Source: a bacterium EF100-94H03 bin56
GTDB taxonomy: Bacteria > Pseudomonadota > Alphaproteobacteria > SP197
DNA length: 64,000 nucleotides
NCBI GenBank assembly: GCA_002238685.1
Contig: MPMV01000013.1
Coordinates: 1 to 64,000, forward strand
Reading direction: 5' to 3'
Shown here in pieces: positions 24,521 through 32,478 of the stretch. Position 1 is the stretch's first letter. Each line of letters starts with the position of its first letter. Under the pieces are notes generated by a model that ran no database searches, had not been told where the DNA came from, and was given only the letters and a program-made list of their open reading frames with translations. Both the position numbers and the translations under genes were made by a program.

Positions 24521-25755
24521 GGCGGCGCCTCTTCTTCCAGGTCTATCTCACGTTCCTTTCCATCATCGTCCTGTTTGGCGTGCTGACGGCGCTTGCATGG
24601 TGGTTCATCCCCGATGATTACCGGTCAGGCGGTCTCACCCGGGGCATGGGGCCCTACCTCGAAGAGGTCCTGCCACCGGTCGGGGCGCCGCGGGACCGGA
24701 TCGATGAGCACCTCTCCAGACTGGCGGCACACTTCGACGTTCGACTCACCCTGCTGGCGTCTGACGGCCGTGTCCTTGGCCGCTCCGGCCCGGACCATCA
24801 GGAGGGGACGAAGCGGCACCACATGCACGCCATCATGCTTCCCGACGGCCGGACCATGCAGGTCGGCTGGGTGAGGGAAGGCATCAGCGGAGCCGGGTTC
24901 ATCATTGTTCCAGGGCTTCTCGCCCTTGCCGCCGCCGTCGGCGCCTGGCCCCTGGCGCGCCGTCTCGCCGGCCGTCTCGAGCGGCTGAAATCCAGGGTCG
25001 AGGCTCTGGGTTCAGGGGACCTCCAGGCGCGCGTCAAGGTCGAGGGCAGGGACGAGATCGCCGCCCTCGCAACGAGCTTCAACCGGGCGGCCGGGCGTAT
25101 CGAGGACCTGGTCGAAGCCCAGCGCAACACCCTGGCGGCAGCGTCCCATGAACTGCGGTCCCCGCTGGCAAGGATCGCCATGGCCACCGGACTTCTTGCC
25201 GACCATGCGGATCCACACCTTGTGGCCAGGATCGAGCGCGACATTGCGGAACTCGATCAGCTGATCGACGAGATCCTGCTCGGCAGCCGCCTCGAGATCG
25301 AGGAGGAACCGGCCCGTCTGGACGAGGTCGATCTTGGCGCACTCGCCGCCGAGGAGGCGGCCCGCTTCGAGGTCGCGTTCACCGGCGGTACGGCCGTCAT
25401 TGCGGCTGAAGAGCACATGGTCCGTCACCTCGTGCGCATTCTCATCGGTAATGCGCGGCGTCATGCCACGGGAAGCCCGGTGAGCGTCGATGTGACGCTT
25501 GACGGACCACAGGCACGTCTTCGCGTCGCCGACAGGGGGCCGGGGGTACGCGAATCCATGAGGGAGAGCATTTTCGAACTATTCCGCTCCTTCGCCGCTG
25601 ATGGCAAGGGCGCCGGTCTCGGTCTCTATCTGGTGCGGCGTATTGCGAGACGCTACGGTGGTGACGCAGTCTGCCTCGAGCGGCCAGGCGGTGGCGCGCT
25701 CTTCGAGGTGAGCATGCCCCGGTCGCCCGCCAGGGAAGAGGAGCAGGGCCGATGA
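24517..25755 (+). CDS. sensor histidine kinase (CpxA/EnvZ-like architecture)
   Basis: The 412-aa kinase starts with GTG inside the regulator's stop. Transmembrane helix 1 spans about residues 7-30, and a sensor loop (about 31-122) contains His-rich KRHHMHAIM. Helix 2 is at about 126-146, followed by a HAMP region. The phosphoacceptor is His211 in AAASHELRSPLARI. The catalytic domain has an N box (RILIGNARRHA), a G1 box (DRGPGV) and a G2 box (GAGLGLYLV). It probably senses an envelope or metal stress together with the CpxP-like protein. Its stop overlaps the Rieske gene start by 4 bases, which ties the sensory system to that oxygenase. Confidence 0.92.
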   Translation: MRRRLFFQVYLTFLSIIVLFGVLTALAWWFIPDDYRSGGLTRGMGPYLEEVLPPVGAPRDRIDEHLSRLAAHFDVRLTLLASDGRVLGRSGPDHQEGTKRHHMHAIMLPDGRTMQVGWVREGISGAGFIIVPGLLALAAAVGAWPLARRLAGRLERLKSRVEALGSGDLQARVKVEGRDEIAALATSFNRAAGRIEDLVEAQRNTLAAASHELRSPLARIAMATGLLADHADPHLVARIERDIAELDQLIDEILLGSRLEIEEEPARLDEVDLGALAAEEAARFEVAFTGGTAVIAAEEHMVRHLVRILIGNARRHATGSPVSVDVTLDGPQARLRVADRGPGVRESMRESIFELFRSFAADGKGAGLGLYLVRRIARRYGGDAVCLERPGGGALFEVSMPRSPAREEEQGR

Positions 25756-26879
25756 CAAGCGCGCTCGATGCCGGTGATTTTGGTGCCTTTGCCGAACACT
25801 CCTCGACGCTGCCCTCGAGCTGGTACCGGGATCCGGCCGTCTGGCGCCTCGAGCACGAGGCGATCTTCTACCGCACCTGGTGGTACCTCGGGCATGTCAG
25901 CGACGTGCCGCGGGGTGGCGACTACCTCACCGGCAGAATTGTCGATCAGAATGTCCTCGTCATCAGGGGCCACGACGGGGTGCTGCGCGCCTTTCACAAC
26001 GTATGCAGCCACCGCGCCCATCCGCTGCTCGAGGGCTGCGGCAACACGGCCTTCATCACCTGCCCCTATCATCAGTGGACCTACGGCACGAACGGCCGAT
26101 TTCGCAACGGCCGGGGATGTGAACCCCTGAAGGACTGGACGGCAGGGAACGCCGACCTCAAGCCTGTGCGCCTCGAGGACTACGGCGGCTTTCTCTTTGT
26201 CAATCTCGATGCCGGTGCGATCCCCCTCATCGACCAGGCGGGGCGCTTTCTCGAGGACATGCGACGTGCCTGTCCGCGGCTGCCGGACCTGGTGCGCGCC
26301 TGTCGCTGGGAAGTTGACGTGGCGGCGAACTGGAAGACGGTGATCGACAACAATCACGAGTGCTATCACTGCGACGCCAATCACCGGTCGCTGATGGAGC
26401 TCGTCGACTATGACGGCAAGGCCGCCTGGTCCGATGACGGCATCACCTTCAGCCACAGGATCGCTGCCAGGGATCTCGACAACAGTGCCTATCGCCTCGA
26501 TGCGGCGGATGTCGAGCAGCGCGAAGCCCTCTTCGGCTACATCTGGCCGACGGCAATCCCCCTCATGTACCCCGGCAGCCCCCATCTGGCGATGTTCCAG
26601 GTTCTGCCCACCGGCCCAGAAACCACCCGCGAACGATGGGACTTCTACTTTGCCTCCCGGGAGCCCTCCGACCTCGAGAGGCGGTTCATGGACTATGTCC
26701 GCACCGTGCTTGTGGCTGAGGATGTCCGACTCTGCGAGAACGTCCAGCAGGGTCTGCACTCGCTCGGTTATCGCCAGGGACGCTTTGTCGTTGACAGGGA
26801 TCATCCCGAATACAGCGAACACCACGTGCACTTCTTCCAGTCCATGGTGCTTGACTCCCTCAAGTCCGTCACGGCGTGA
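25752..26879 (+). CDS. Rieske non-haem iron oxygenase alpha subunit, carnitine/betaine-oxygenase-like
   Basis: The 375-aa protein has the Rieske [2Fe-2S] ligands Cys85, His87, Cys104 and His107 (CSHRAH...CPYHQW). The mononuclear iron ligands are His206 and His211, plus a late Asp in LVAEDVRLCENVQ. The residue bridging the two centres, usually Asp in ring-hydroxylating dioxygenases, is Glu203 (NNHECYHC), as in carnitine oxygenase CntA and glycine-betaine monooxygenase-type enzymes. That favours a quaternary amine over an aromatic ring. No reductase gene is adjacent. The 4-base overlap with the kinase gene is unusual. It overlaps ubiA tail to tail by 11 bases. Confidence 0.88.
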   Translation: MTSALDAGDFGAFAEHSSTLPSSWYRDPAVWRLEHEAIFYRTWWYLGHVSDVPRGGDYLTGRIVDQNVLVIRGHDGVLRAFHNVCSHRAHPLLEGCGNTAFITCPYHQWTYGTNGRFRNGRGCEPLKDWTAGNADLKPVRLEDYGGFLFVNLDAGAIPLIDQAGRFLEDMRRACPRLPDLVRACRWEVDVAANWKTVIDNNHECYHCDANHRSLMELVDYDGKAAWSDDGITFSHRIAARDLDNSAYRLDAADVEQREALFGYIWPTAIPLMYPGSPHLAMFQVLPTGPETTRERWDFYFASREPSDLERRFMDYVRTVLVAEDVRLCENVQQGLHSLGYRQGRFVVDRDHPEYSEHHVHFFQSMVLDSLKSVTA

Positions 26880-27777
26880 CCGGGACGAGGCGGCCCAGGA
26901 CAATGCCGGCAAAGACCAGGAGGCCAATCCGGTTGTTGGCGGAAAAGGCCTTGTGGCACGAACCCGGGTCATCGAGATCGACGGTGGCGAGTTGTCGCGC
27001 CAGATCGACAGCGGCGACACCGAGGACCACCAGGAAGGGCCACCCGATCCCCGTCAGGTGACCGGCCAGGGCCGCCCCGGCGACAAAGATGCCATAGAAG
27101 AGACCGGTGAGGGGTTTTGTGTTCTCGCCGAAGGCAAGTGCCGTCGACTTCACGCCGACCCGCACATCATCCGTCTTGTCCTGGTGGGCATAGATCGTGT
27201 CGTAACCGATCGTCCATGCGATGGCGGCCAGGTAGAGCACCAGGGGCTCGGGCGAGAGCGCGCCCCTGACCGCGACCCAGCCCACCAGGGCCCCCCAGCT
27301 GAAGGCGAGGCCGAGAAAGAGCTGCGGCCAGTAGGTGACTCGTTTCATGAACGGATAGATGACCACAAGGCCAAGGGAGGCGATGCCCGTGATGATCGCA
27401 GCCTTGTTGAACTGAAGAAGGACGATGAAACCCGCAGCAAGCAGCAGGCCAAGGAAGACCAGGGCGCCCGGCAGCGTGATGGCGCCGCTGGCGAGGGGGC
27501 GATCGCGGGTCCGTTCAACACTGGCGTCGATCCGCCGGTCGACGATGTCGTTGACGATGCATCCGGCGGACCGCATCACCACGGCACCGGCGGCGAAGAG
27601 GCCAAGGAGCGTCCAGTCCGGCCACCCCGGCGACGCCATGGCAACCGCCCACCAGCAGGGCCACATCAGGAGCCAGAAACCCGCAGGCCTGTCGACGCGC
27701 GCCAGGCGCAACCACGGTTGCCACGATTCGGGCGCCACCGTGTTGACCCACTCCCTGGAGAACGGACGCCGGCGCAT
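26869..27777 (-). CDS. ubiA: 4-hydroxybenzoate polyprenyltransferase
   Basis: The 302-aa integral membrane prenyltransferase acts early in ubiquinone synthesis, joining the polyprenyl tail to 4-hydroxybenzoate. The two Asp-rich substrate/Mg motifs are present: NDIVDRRID near residue 76 and DTIYAHQDKTDD near 195. PYRLARVDRPAG-like N-terminal sequence (LRLARVDRPAGFWLL) and about eight hydrophobic helices fit UbiA rather than haem O synthase. GGGAG lies upstream of the ATG at 27777. It is transcribed alone on the minus strand between unrelated genes. Confidence 0.93.
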   Translation of the reverse strand: MRRRPFSREWVNTVAPESWQPWLRLARVDRPAGFWLLMWPCWWAVAMASPGWPDWTLLGLFAAGAVVMRSAGCIVNDIVDRRIDASVERTRDRPLASGAITLPGALVFLGLLLAAGFIVLLQFNKAAIITGIASLGLVVIYPFMKRVTYWPQLFLGLAFSWGALVGWVAVRGALSPEPLVLYLAAIAWTIGYDTIYAHQDKTDDVRVGVKSTALAFGENTKPLTGLFYGIFVAGAALAGHLTGIGWPFLVVLGVAAVDLARQLATVDLDDPGSCHKAFSANNRIGLLVFAGIVLGRLVPVTP

Positions 27778-28024
27778 TCAGGTGACTCCCGGGATGGCGC
27801 GCAACAATGCCCTGCCTTCGACATTGTCCGCCCGCCGCCCTTCTTTGCAAGGGAACTCTCGAGTTGGTCGACTGCGGCATGTTCTGCTTCCAGAGTCCCA
27901 AACGGCAAGAAAAGTCGAGCAATCGCACGACAGCCAACATGTTTTGCGCTAGACCAAGCAGCGAACCGGCCCTCAGAGCTTGTCTGCTGGTGCGGTTCCG
28001 GTGCGCCAATTCAGGAGAAACAAC

Positions 28025-29083
28025 ATGAACAAGACGTCCAAACCCTTCATCGAGGGGGCTCGCGGTTCCATTTTCCGCGTCGTGGCAACGGGGTTGACTG
28101 TGTCTTCGATCGCCCTGGCCGGCCTGGTCGGGTCGGTTCAACCTTCGGTGGCCGACAACGTGGTGCGCTGCGCCTATCCGTTCTGGTTCGGCTTCGCGCC
28201 GGCTCCCGTCGCTGACGCGATGGGCTACTACGAAGAGGAAGGCATCGAGTTCGAGGCTGTCTTCGACAATGACCGCGCCAATGTCCTTCCGGGACTCGAG
28301 TCGGGCGAAATCAATTGCACCATGCGCACGATCGGCGAGCATATCTCCCGCCCCATGAGCGCTGATTCCAACCTGGTTGTCATCGGCCTGATCGATATCT
28401 CGGTCGGCGCCGACGGGGTCGTCGGCGCCCCCGGGATCGACTCGGTCACGGACCTCGTGGGCAAGACCTTCGCCGGTGAGATCAACCACCCCGGAACCGT
28501 GATGACGGCGTTCGCGCTGAAGCAGGCCGGGTACAGCCTTGACGACATCGACATGCGGATGATCGCGACCGATGACAGTCCGGCGATCTTCGAGGACCCC
28601 GATGTCGCTGCCGTCGCGACATGGGAACCGATGTTGAGCGAAATCGTGGCGAACACGTCGCGCACGGGATCGAAGATCCTGCTGTCCTCCAAGGATTTCA
28701 ACGGCTTGATCACGGACGTTGTCATCGTCAACCGAAACGACTACGAGGCCAACAGGGAGAAGTATGACGCGTTCATGCGCGGCATCTACAGGGCCGTCGA
28801 TCTCTTCAATTCGGATCCGGACAAGTTCCTCGAACTGGCGGCACCCGGGTATGACGTGACGCCGGAGCAGATGGCTGTCGACCTTGCGGGTGTCTACTAC
28901 ACGTCCTACGAGGATGCCGTCGAGTACTTCGGAACGGACGGTTCGGAACCGAGGCTCAAGCAGATCGTCGAGGATCTGACGGTGATCAATCTCGATCTGG
29001 ATCTCATGGACGAAGCCATCCCGTATGAGTTCCTGGTCGACGCGTCGACGACGGAAAACCTTTTCGAAGGCAAGACTCGCTGA
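28025..29083 (+). CDS. ABC transporter substrate-binding protein (SsuA/THI5-like)
   Basis: The 352-aa exported protein has a signal peptide at about residues 1-43, with cleavage near SVADN. The NMT1/THI5-like fold follows, with AYPFWFGFAPAPVADAMGYYEEEG and a later INHPGTVMTAFALKQAGYS. SsuA, TauA and NrtA relatives bind sulfonates, taurine, nitrate, pyrimidine precursors or similar small molecules; the ligand is not predictable here. AGGAG precedes the ATG at 28025. A strong hairpin follows the stop before the permease gene, as often seen where the binding protein must be made in excess. Confidence 0.88.
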   Translation: MNKTSKPFIEGARGSIFRVVATGLTVSSIALAGLVGSVQPSVADNVVRCAYPFWFGFAPAPVADAMGYYEEEGIEFEAVFDNDRANVLPGLESGEINCTMRTIGEHISRPMSADSNLVVIGLIDISVGADGVVGAPGIDSVTDLVGKTFAGEINHPGTVMTAFALKQAGYSLDDIDMRMIATDDSPAIFEDPDVAAVATWEPMLSEIVANTSRTGSKILLSSKDFNGLITDVVIVNRNDYEANREKYDAFMRGIYRAVDLFNSDPDKFLELAAPGYDVTPEQMAVDLAGVYYTSYEDAVEYFGTDGSEPRLKQIVEDLTVINLDLDLMDEAIPYEFLVDASTTENLFEGKTR

Positions 29084-29099
29084 TCGAACCGATAGACTG

Positions 29100-29124
29100 C
29101 GCCCGGGTCTTCCCGGCCCGGGCG
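29100..29124 (+). terminator. partial terminator/attenuator after the binding-protein gene
   Basis: CGCCCGGG and CCCGGGCG form an 8-bp stem with a 9-base loop, followed by TTGTGTCTT. It lies 17 bases after the binding-protein stop and before the permease gene, so it probably reduces read-through and sets the transporter stoichiometry. Confidence 0.65.
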
Positions 29125-29198
29125 TTGTGTCTTCCTTCGAGCAGGTGGCAATGATCCAGCCAACGGAGCCCTCCACGCCATAAGCTGTTGCCGTACAT

Positions 29199-30122
29199 GT
29201 GCGGTGGACCGAAGGGGAAGACGAAGATGTCGGACATGGCAGGCCACGGACGCCGGAGCGGCTCCGGGGCCGGGCTCGCCGCACCCTTCCCCTATCTCCG
29301 CCCGCCGGGCGGGCGGCCGGACCCGGCGGCGGGGGGCCGCCGCTCGCAGCACTTGTCCCCTATCGCGGCGCGTCGGGCGGCCGCGCGAACCTGACGCTGG
29401 GGATCGTCGCGTTCATCCTGTTCATCGCCATTTGGTACCTCATCGTCTTCACCGGGATCGTCTCGGAGAGATTCCTCCCCTACCCGGGGGTGGTCATCTG
29501 GACCATGGCGGAGCTGTTGACCAAGGAGAGCTTCCAGACCGACGTCCAGATCTCCGTCGCCCGTGTCTGGGGCGCCTTCCTTCTCTCGGTCGCCGCCGCC
29601 GTGCCGATCGGAATCTGGATGAGCAGTTACAGGATTGTCGGCGCACTGCTGGAGCCGATCGTCGATTTCATCCGGTACCTGCCGGTTCCCGCCCTGGTCC
29701 CCCTCCTCATCATCTGGTTCGGTATCGGGGAAGCATCCAAGGTTGCTGTCCTGTGGATGGGTACGTTCTTCCAGTTGGTCCTGCTGATAGCCGACGACGC
29801 AAAGCGCATTCCCCGCGAGTTCGTCGAAACGGGGTATACGCTGGGTGCCAAGCCCCGCCAGATTACGCGCAGCATCGTTCTTCCGGCGATGCTGCCCACC
29901 ATGGTGGACAATCTCAGGATTACGCTCGGCTGGTGCTGGACGTGGATCATCGTTGCCGAGATCGTCGCCGCCAACAGCGGCATAGGCCACTATATCTGGT
30001 CGATGAGGCGTTTCCTAAAGACGCCGGAAGTGATGGCCGGAATTCTGGTGGTCGGGATCATCGGACTGCTCACCGACCAGGCCGTCCGAATTCTCCATCG
30101 CCGGTTGTTCAGGTATCTCTAG
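29199..30122 (+). CDS. ABC transporter permease (SsuC/TauC-like), N-terminus frameshift-suspect
   Basis: From about codon 65 the frame encodes a normal SsuC-type permease: six or so membrane helices beginning LGIVAFILFIAIWYLIVF, with the EAA loop EFVETGYTLGAKPRQITRSIV. The first 60 codons from the GTG at 29199 look unnatural. The ATG at 29227, in another frame, gives MSDMAGHGRRSGSGAGLAAP, a more natural start, but that frame stops at 29394. A 1-base deletion in the GC-rich run around 29305-29340 would join the two. I read this as a real gene with an N-terminal indel or assembly error. Confidence 0.8.
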   Translation: MRWTEGEDEDVGHGRPRTPERLRGRARRTLPLSPPAGRAAGPGGGGPPLAALVPYRGASGGRANLTLGIVAFILFIAIWYLIVFTGIVSERFLPYPGVVIWTMAELLTKESFQTDVQISVARVWGAFLLSVAAAVPIGIWMSSYRIVGALLEPIVDFIRYLPVPALVPLLIIWFGIGEASKVAVLWMGTFFQLVLLIADDAKRIPREFVETGYTLGAKPRQITRSIVLPAMLPTMVDNLRITLGWCWTWIIVAEIVAANSGIGHYIWSMRRFLKTPEVMAGILVVGIIGLLTDQAVRILHRRLFRYL

Positions 30123-30131
30123 GGGCCGGAC

Positions 30132-30938
30132 ATGACCGCGAACCAACCCCAGGCATTCGTCCAGATTCGCAACGTCTTCAAGGAATTCGAGACCGCGGGC
30201 AAGGGTGCTGCTCCGATCCCGGTGATCGATGGCGTGTCGATGGATATCCAGGAGGGAGAATTCGTTGTCTTCCTCGGACCATCAGGGTGCGGAAAGACCA
30301 CCCTCATGCGCATCGTTGGCGGCCTTGAAACTGCGACATCCGGCGAGGTGCTCCTGGATGGCGAGCAGGTCGCTGGACCGGACCGCCGCAAGGGAATGGT
30401 CTTTCAGGCCTATACATCCTTCCCCTGGCTCACGGTTTTCGAGAACATCAAGTTCGGCACCAAGTATCGTGAAGATATCGGCGAAGCAGAACGCACCCGG
30501 GTCGCCAGGCACTACCTGAAGCTCGTTGATCTCGAGGATTTCACTGATTTCTTTGTCAACCGGATCTCCGGTGGCATGCGGCAACGGGTCGCAATTGCAC
30601 GAACGCTTGCAGCGGCCCCGGACATACTGCTGATGGACGAACCGTTCGGTGCTCTCGACGCGCTGACGCGGGACTTCCTTCAGGAACAGCTCCTGGAGAT
30701 ATGCCGCGCGGAACGAAAGGCGGTGATCTTCGTGACGCACGATGTCGAGGAGGCTGTCTTCCTCGCGGATCGCGTTTTCATGTTTTCCGCGCGGCCGGCC
30801 CGCGTGATCGAGGAGATCGACGTCAACGGGGCGATCGGTTCCGACCGCACGTCGGATACGAAGGAGACCGACGCGTTCTTCCACTTGAGGAATCACGTCC
30901 GCGACCTGATGCGCGACGAGGCAAAGGCCGTACGATGA
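30132..30938 (+). CDS. ABC transporter ATP-binding protein (SsuB/TauB-like)
   Basis: The 268-aa ATPase has Walker A GPSGCGKTT near residue 56, the Q-loop VFQAYTSFPW, signature ISGGMRQRVAIAR near 150, Walker B ILLMDEPFGALD and the switch His in FVTHDVEEAV. Like others of the nitrate/sulfonate/taurine group it should energise the permease encoded 10 bases upstream. Its stop overlaps the start of the first SDR gene by 4 bases, which extends the operon into catabolic enzymes. Confidence 0.94.
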   Translation: MTANQPQAFVQIRNVFKEFETAGKGAAPIPVIDGVSMDIQEGEFVVFLGPSGCGKTTLMRIVGGLETATSGEVLLDGEQVAGPDRRKGMVFQAYTSFPWLTVFENIKFGTKYREDIGEAERTRVARHYLKLVDLEDFTDFFVNRISGGMRQRVAIARTLAAAPDILLMDEPFGALDALTRDFLQEQLLEICRAERKAVIFVTHDVEEAVFLADRVFMFSARPARVIEEIDVNGAIGSDRTSDTKETDAFFHLRNHVRDLMRDEAKAVR

Positions 30939-31735
30939 CGAGGCCTGTCGGTCCCGGTACCGTGAGCTTTGATTTTGCCGGCCGCCGGGTTCTCGTGACA
31001 GGGGCGAGCCGCGGCATCGGACTGGGCGTGGCGGAAGGTTTCGTTGCCGCCGGAGCGGACGTCACGATTCTGGCCAGCGGCAATGAGGTCGAAGAGACGG
31101 CGCGGATGCTCGCCGGCCGTCATGGCCGCGAGGTCGGCGCGATCGTATGCGATATCACGAACCAGGATGGCGTCGATGCCGCACTTGCTCCGTTCGAACG
31201 CATCGATGTCCTCGTCAACAATGCAGGCCTGGAGCTTGTCACACCGCTGACCGACCGGTCGGAGGAGACGATCTCGGTCTTCGAGAGGATCGTCGAGATC
31301 AACGTTCTTGGCACCTACCATGTCACGAGAACGGCACTCACCCGGATGGGGCCGGGGGGACGGATCATCATCACGTCATCCATGTGGGGAAAGACGGCGG
31401 TTGCCGAATTCAGCGCCTACTGTTCGTCCAAACATGCGAACATCGGGTTCATGCGCAGTCTCGCCATGGAACTAGGACCCCGTGGGATCAGCGTCAATGC
31501 CGTGTGTCCCGGCTGGGTTCGTACTGCTGCGTCGATGCGTTCCCTGGCGATCATGGCAAGCCGCAGCGGCGGGAAGGAGAGCGAACTCCTGGATGAGATC
31601 GTCGATGCGCAAGCCATCGGGGGATTGATGGAGCCCGAAGACATGGCCATGACCTACCTGTTCCTTGCGTCCGATGCGGCCTCGAACATCACGGGTCAGG
31701 CCATCTCCGTGGACCGTGGAGACTTCATCGGATGA
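30935..31735 (+). CDS. SDR family NAD(P)-dependent oxidoreductase 1
   Basis: The 266-aa short-chain dehydrogenase has the cofactor motif VTGASRGIGLGVAEGF near residue 20 and NNAG near 90. Its catalytic Ser-Tyr-Lys lies in ITSSMWGK and SAYCSSKHANIGF, and the C-terminal Asp of SVDRGDF is typical. It starts in a 4-base overlap with the transporter ATPase gene and ends in a 4-base overlap with a second SDR, so transporter and enzymes are translated together. The imported compound is probably oxidised or reduced by this pair; the identity is unknown. Confidence 0.87.
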   Translation: MTRPVGPGTVSFDFAGRRVLVTGASRGIGLGVAEGFVAAGADVTILASGNEVEETARMLAGRHGREVGAIVCDITNQDGVDAALAPFERIDVLVNNAGLELVTPLTDRSEETISVFERIVEINVLGTYHVTRTALTRMGPGGRIIITSSMWGKTAVAEFSAYCSSKHANIGFMRSLAMELGPRGISVNAVCPGWVRTAASMRSLAIMASRSGGKESELLDEIVDAQAIGGLMEPEDMAMTYLFLASDAASNITGQAISVDRGDFIG

Positions 31736-32478
31736 ACACCGATCTCGACGGGAAGGTGGCGATTGTCACCGGGGCGGCGAGCGGTATCGGGGCTGCCGCT
31801 GCCTGCGCTCTGGCCGCTGCCGGAGCCCGCGTCCTTGGCTGCGATCTCGAGTCAATGAAGAAGACACGCGATGCGGTGACCTCCCGCGGTGGAGAAATGG
31901 TGGGGCAACGGACCGACGTCAGTTCGCAAGACGATGTGGTCAGGGCAATGGGGGTGTGTTTCGAAACATTTGGCGTGCCGGATGTTGCGGTCAACTGCGC
32001 CGGCACGGCGAACGAATGTCCTGCGCTTGAAGAAACCGTGGAAGACTTCGACCGCGTCATTGCGGTGAACCTGCGGGGGACATTTCTGGTCGGACGGGAA
32101 GCGATCCGGCAGATGCTGTTGCACGGCAGGAGCGGCCGGATCGTGAACATCGCCTCCGATCTCGGGTACCTGGGCCGTGCCAGGTACGCGAGCTACTGTG
32201 CTTCCAAGGGCGCGGTTCTGAGTCTTACCCGTTCATGGGCGAGGGAGTTCGCGCCGCACATCCTGGTCAATTGCGTGGCGCCCGGCCCGATCGACACGCC
32301 GATGCTCGGACCCGAGTTCATGTCGCCGGAGGTCCGGGCAAGCGAAACCGCCATCCCCCTTGCCCGGATCGGCTCGGTCGACGAGGTGGCTGCCGCGATC
32401 GTGTTTCTGAGCGGTCCCGGCGCCACATTCATGACCGGCCAGACGATCGGTCCGAACGGTGGTTCGGTCATGCCCTAG
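31732..32478 (+). CDS. SDR family NAD(P)-dependent oxidoreductase 2
   Basis: The 248-aa short-chain dehydrogenase has VTGAASGIGAAAACALA near residue 12, NCAG near 88, catalytic Ser in NIASDLGYLG and Tyr/Lys in SYCASKGAVLSL. The family end TGQTIGPNGG is present. It overlaps the first SDR by 4 bases. Two consecutive SDRs suggest sequential or stereo-complementary steps on the transported substrate. Its 3' end overlaps the convergent ureohydrolase gene by 4 bases. Confidence 0.87.
   Translation: MNTDLDGKVAIVTGAASGIGAAAACALAAAGARVLGCDLESMKKTRDAVTSRGGEMVGQRTDVSSQDDVVRAMGVCFETFGVPDVAVNCAGTANECPALEETVEDFDRVIAVNLRGTFLVGREAIRQMLLHGRSGRIVNIASDLGYLGRARYASYCASKGAVLSLTRSWAREFAPHILVNCVAPGPIDTPMLGPEFMSPEVRASETAIPLARIGSVDEVAAAIVFLSGPGATFMTGQTIGPNGGSVMP

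Noticed and set aside
26869-27777. Assigning this prenyltransferase as haem O synthase
   Set aside because: The Asp-rich motifs and N-terminus match UbiA, and a separate ctaB lies in the oxidase operon.
29204-30328. A 374-codon + frame over the permease and ATPase genes
   Set aside because: It is out of frame with both genes and has no membrane or ATPase motifs.
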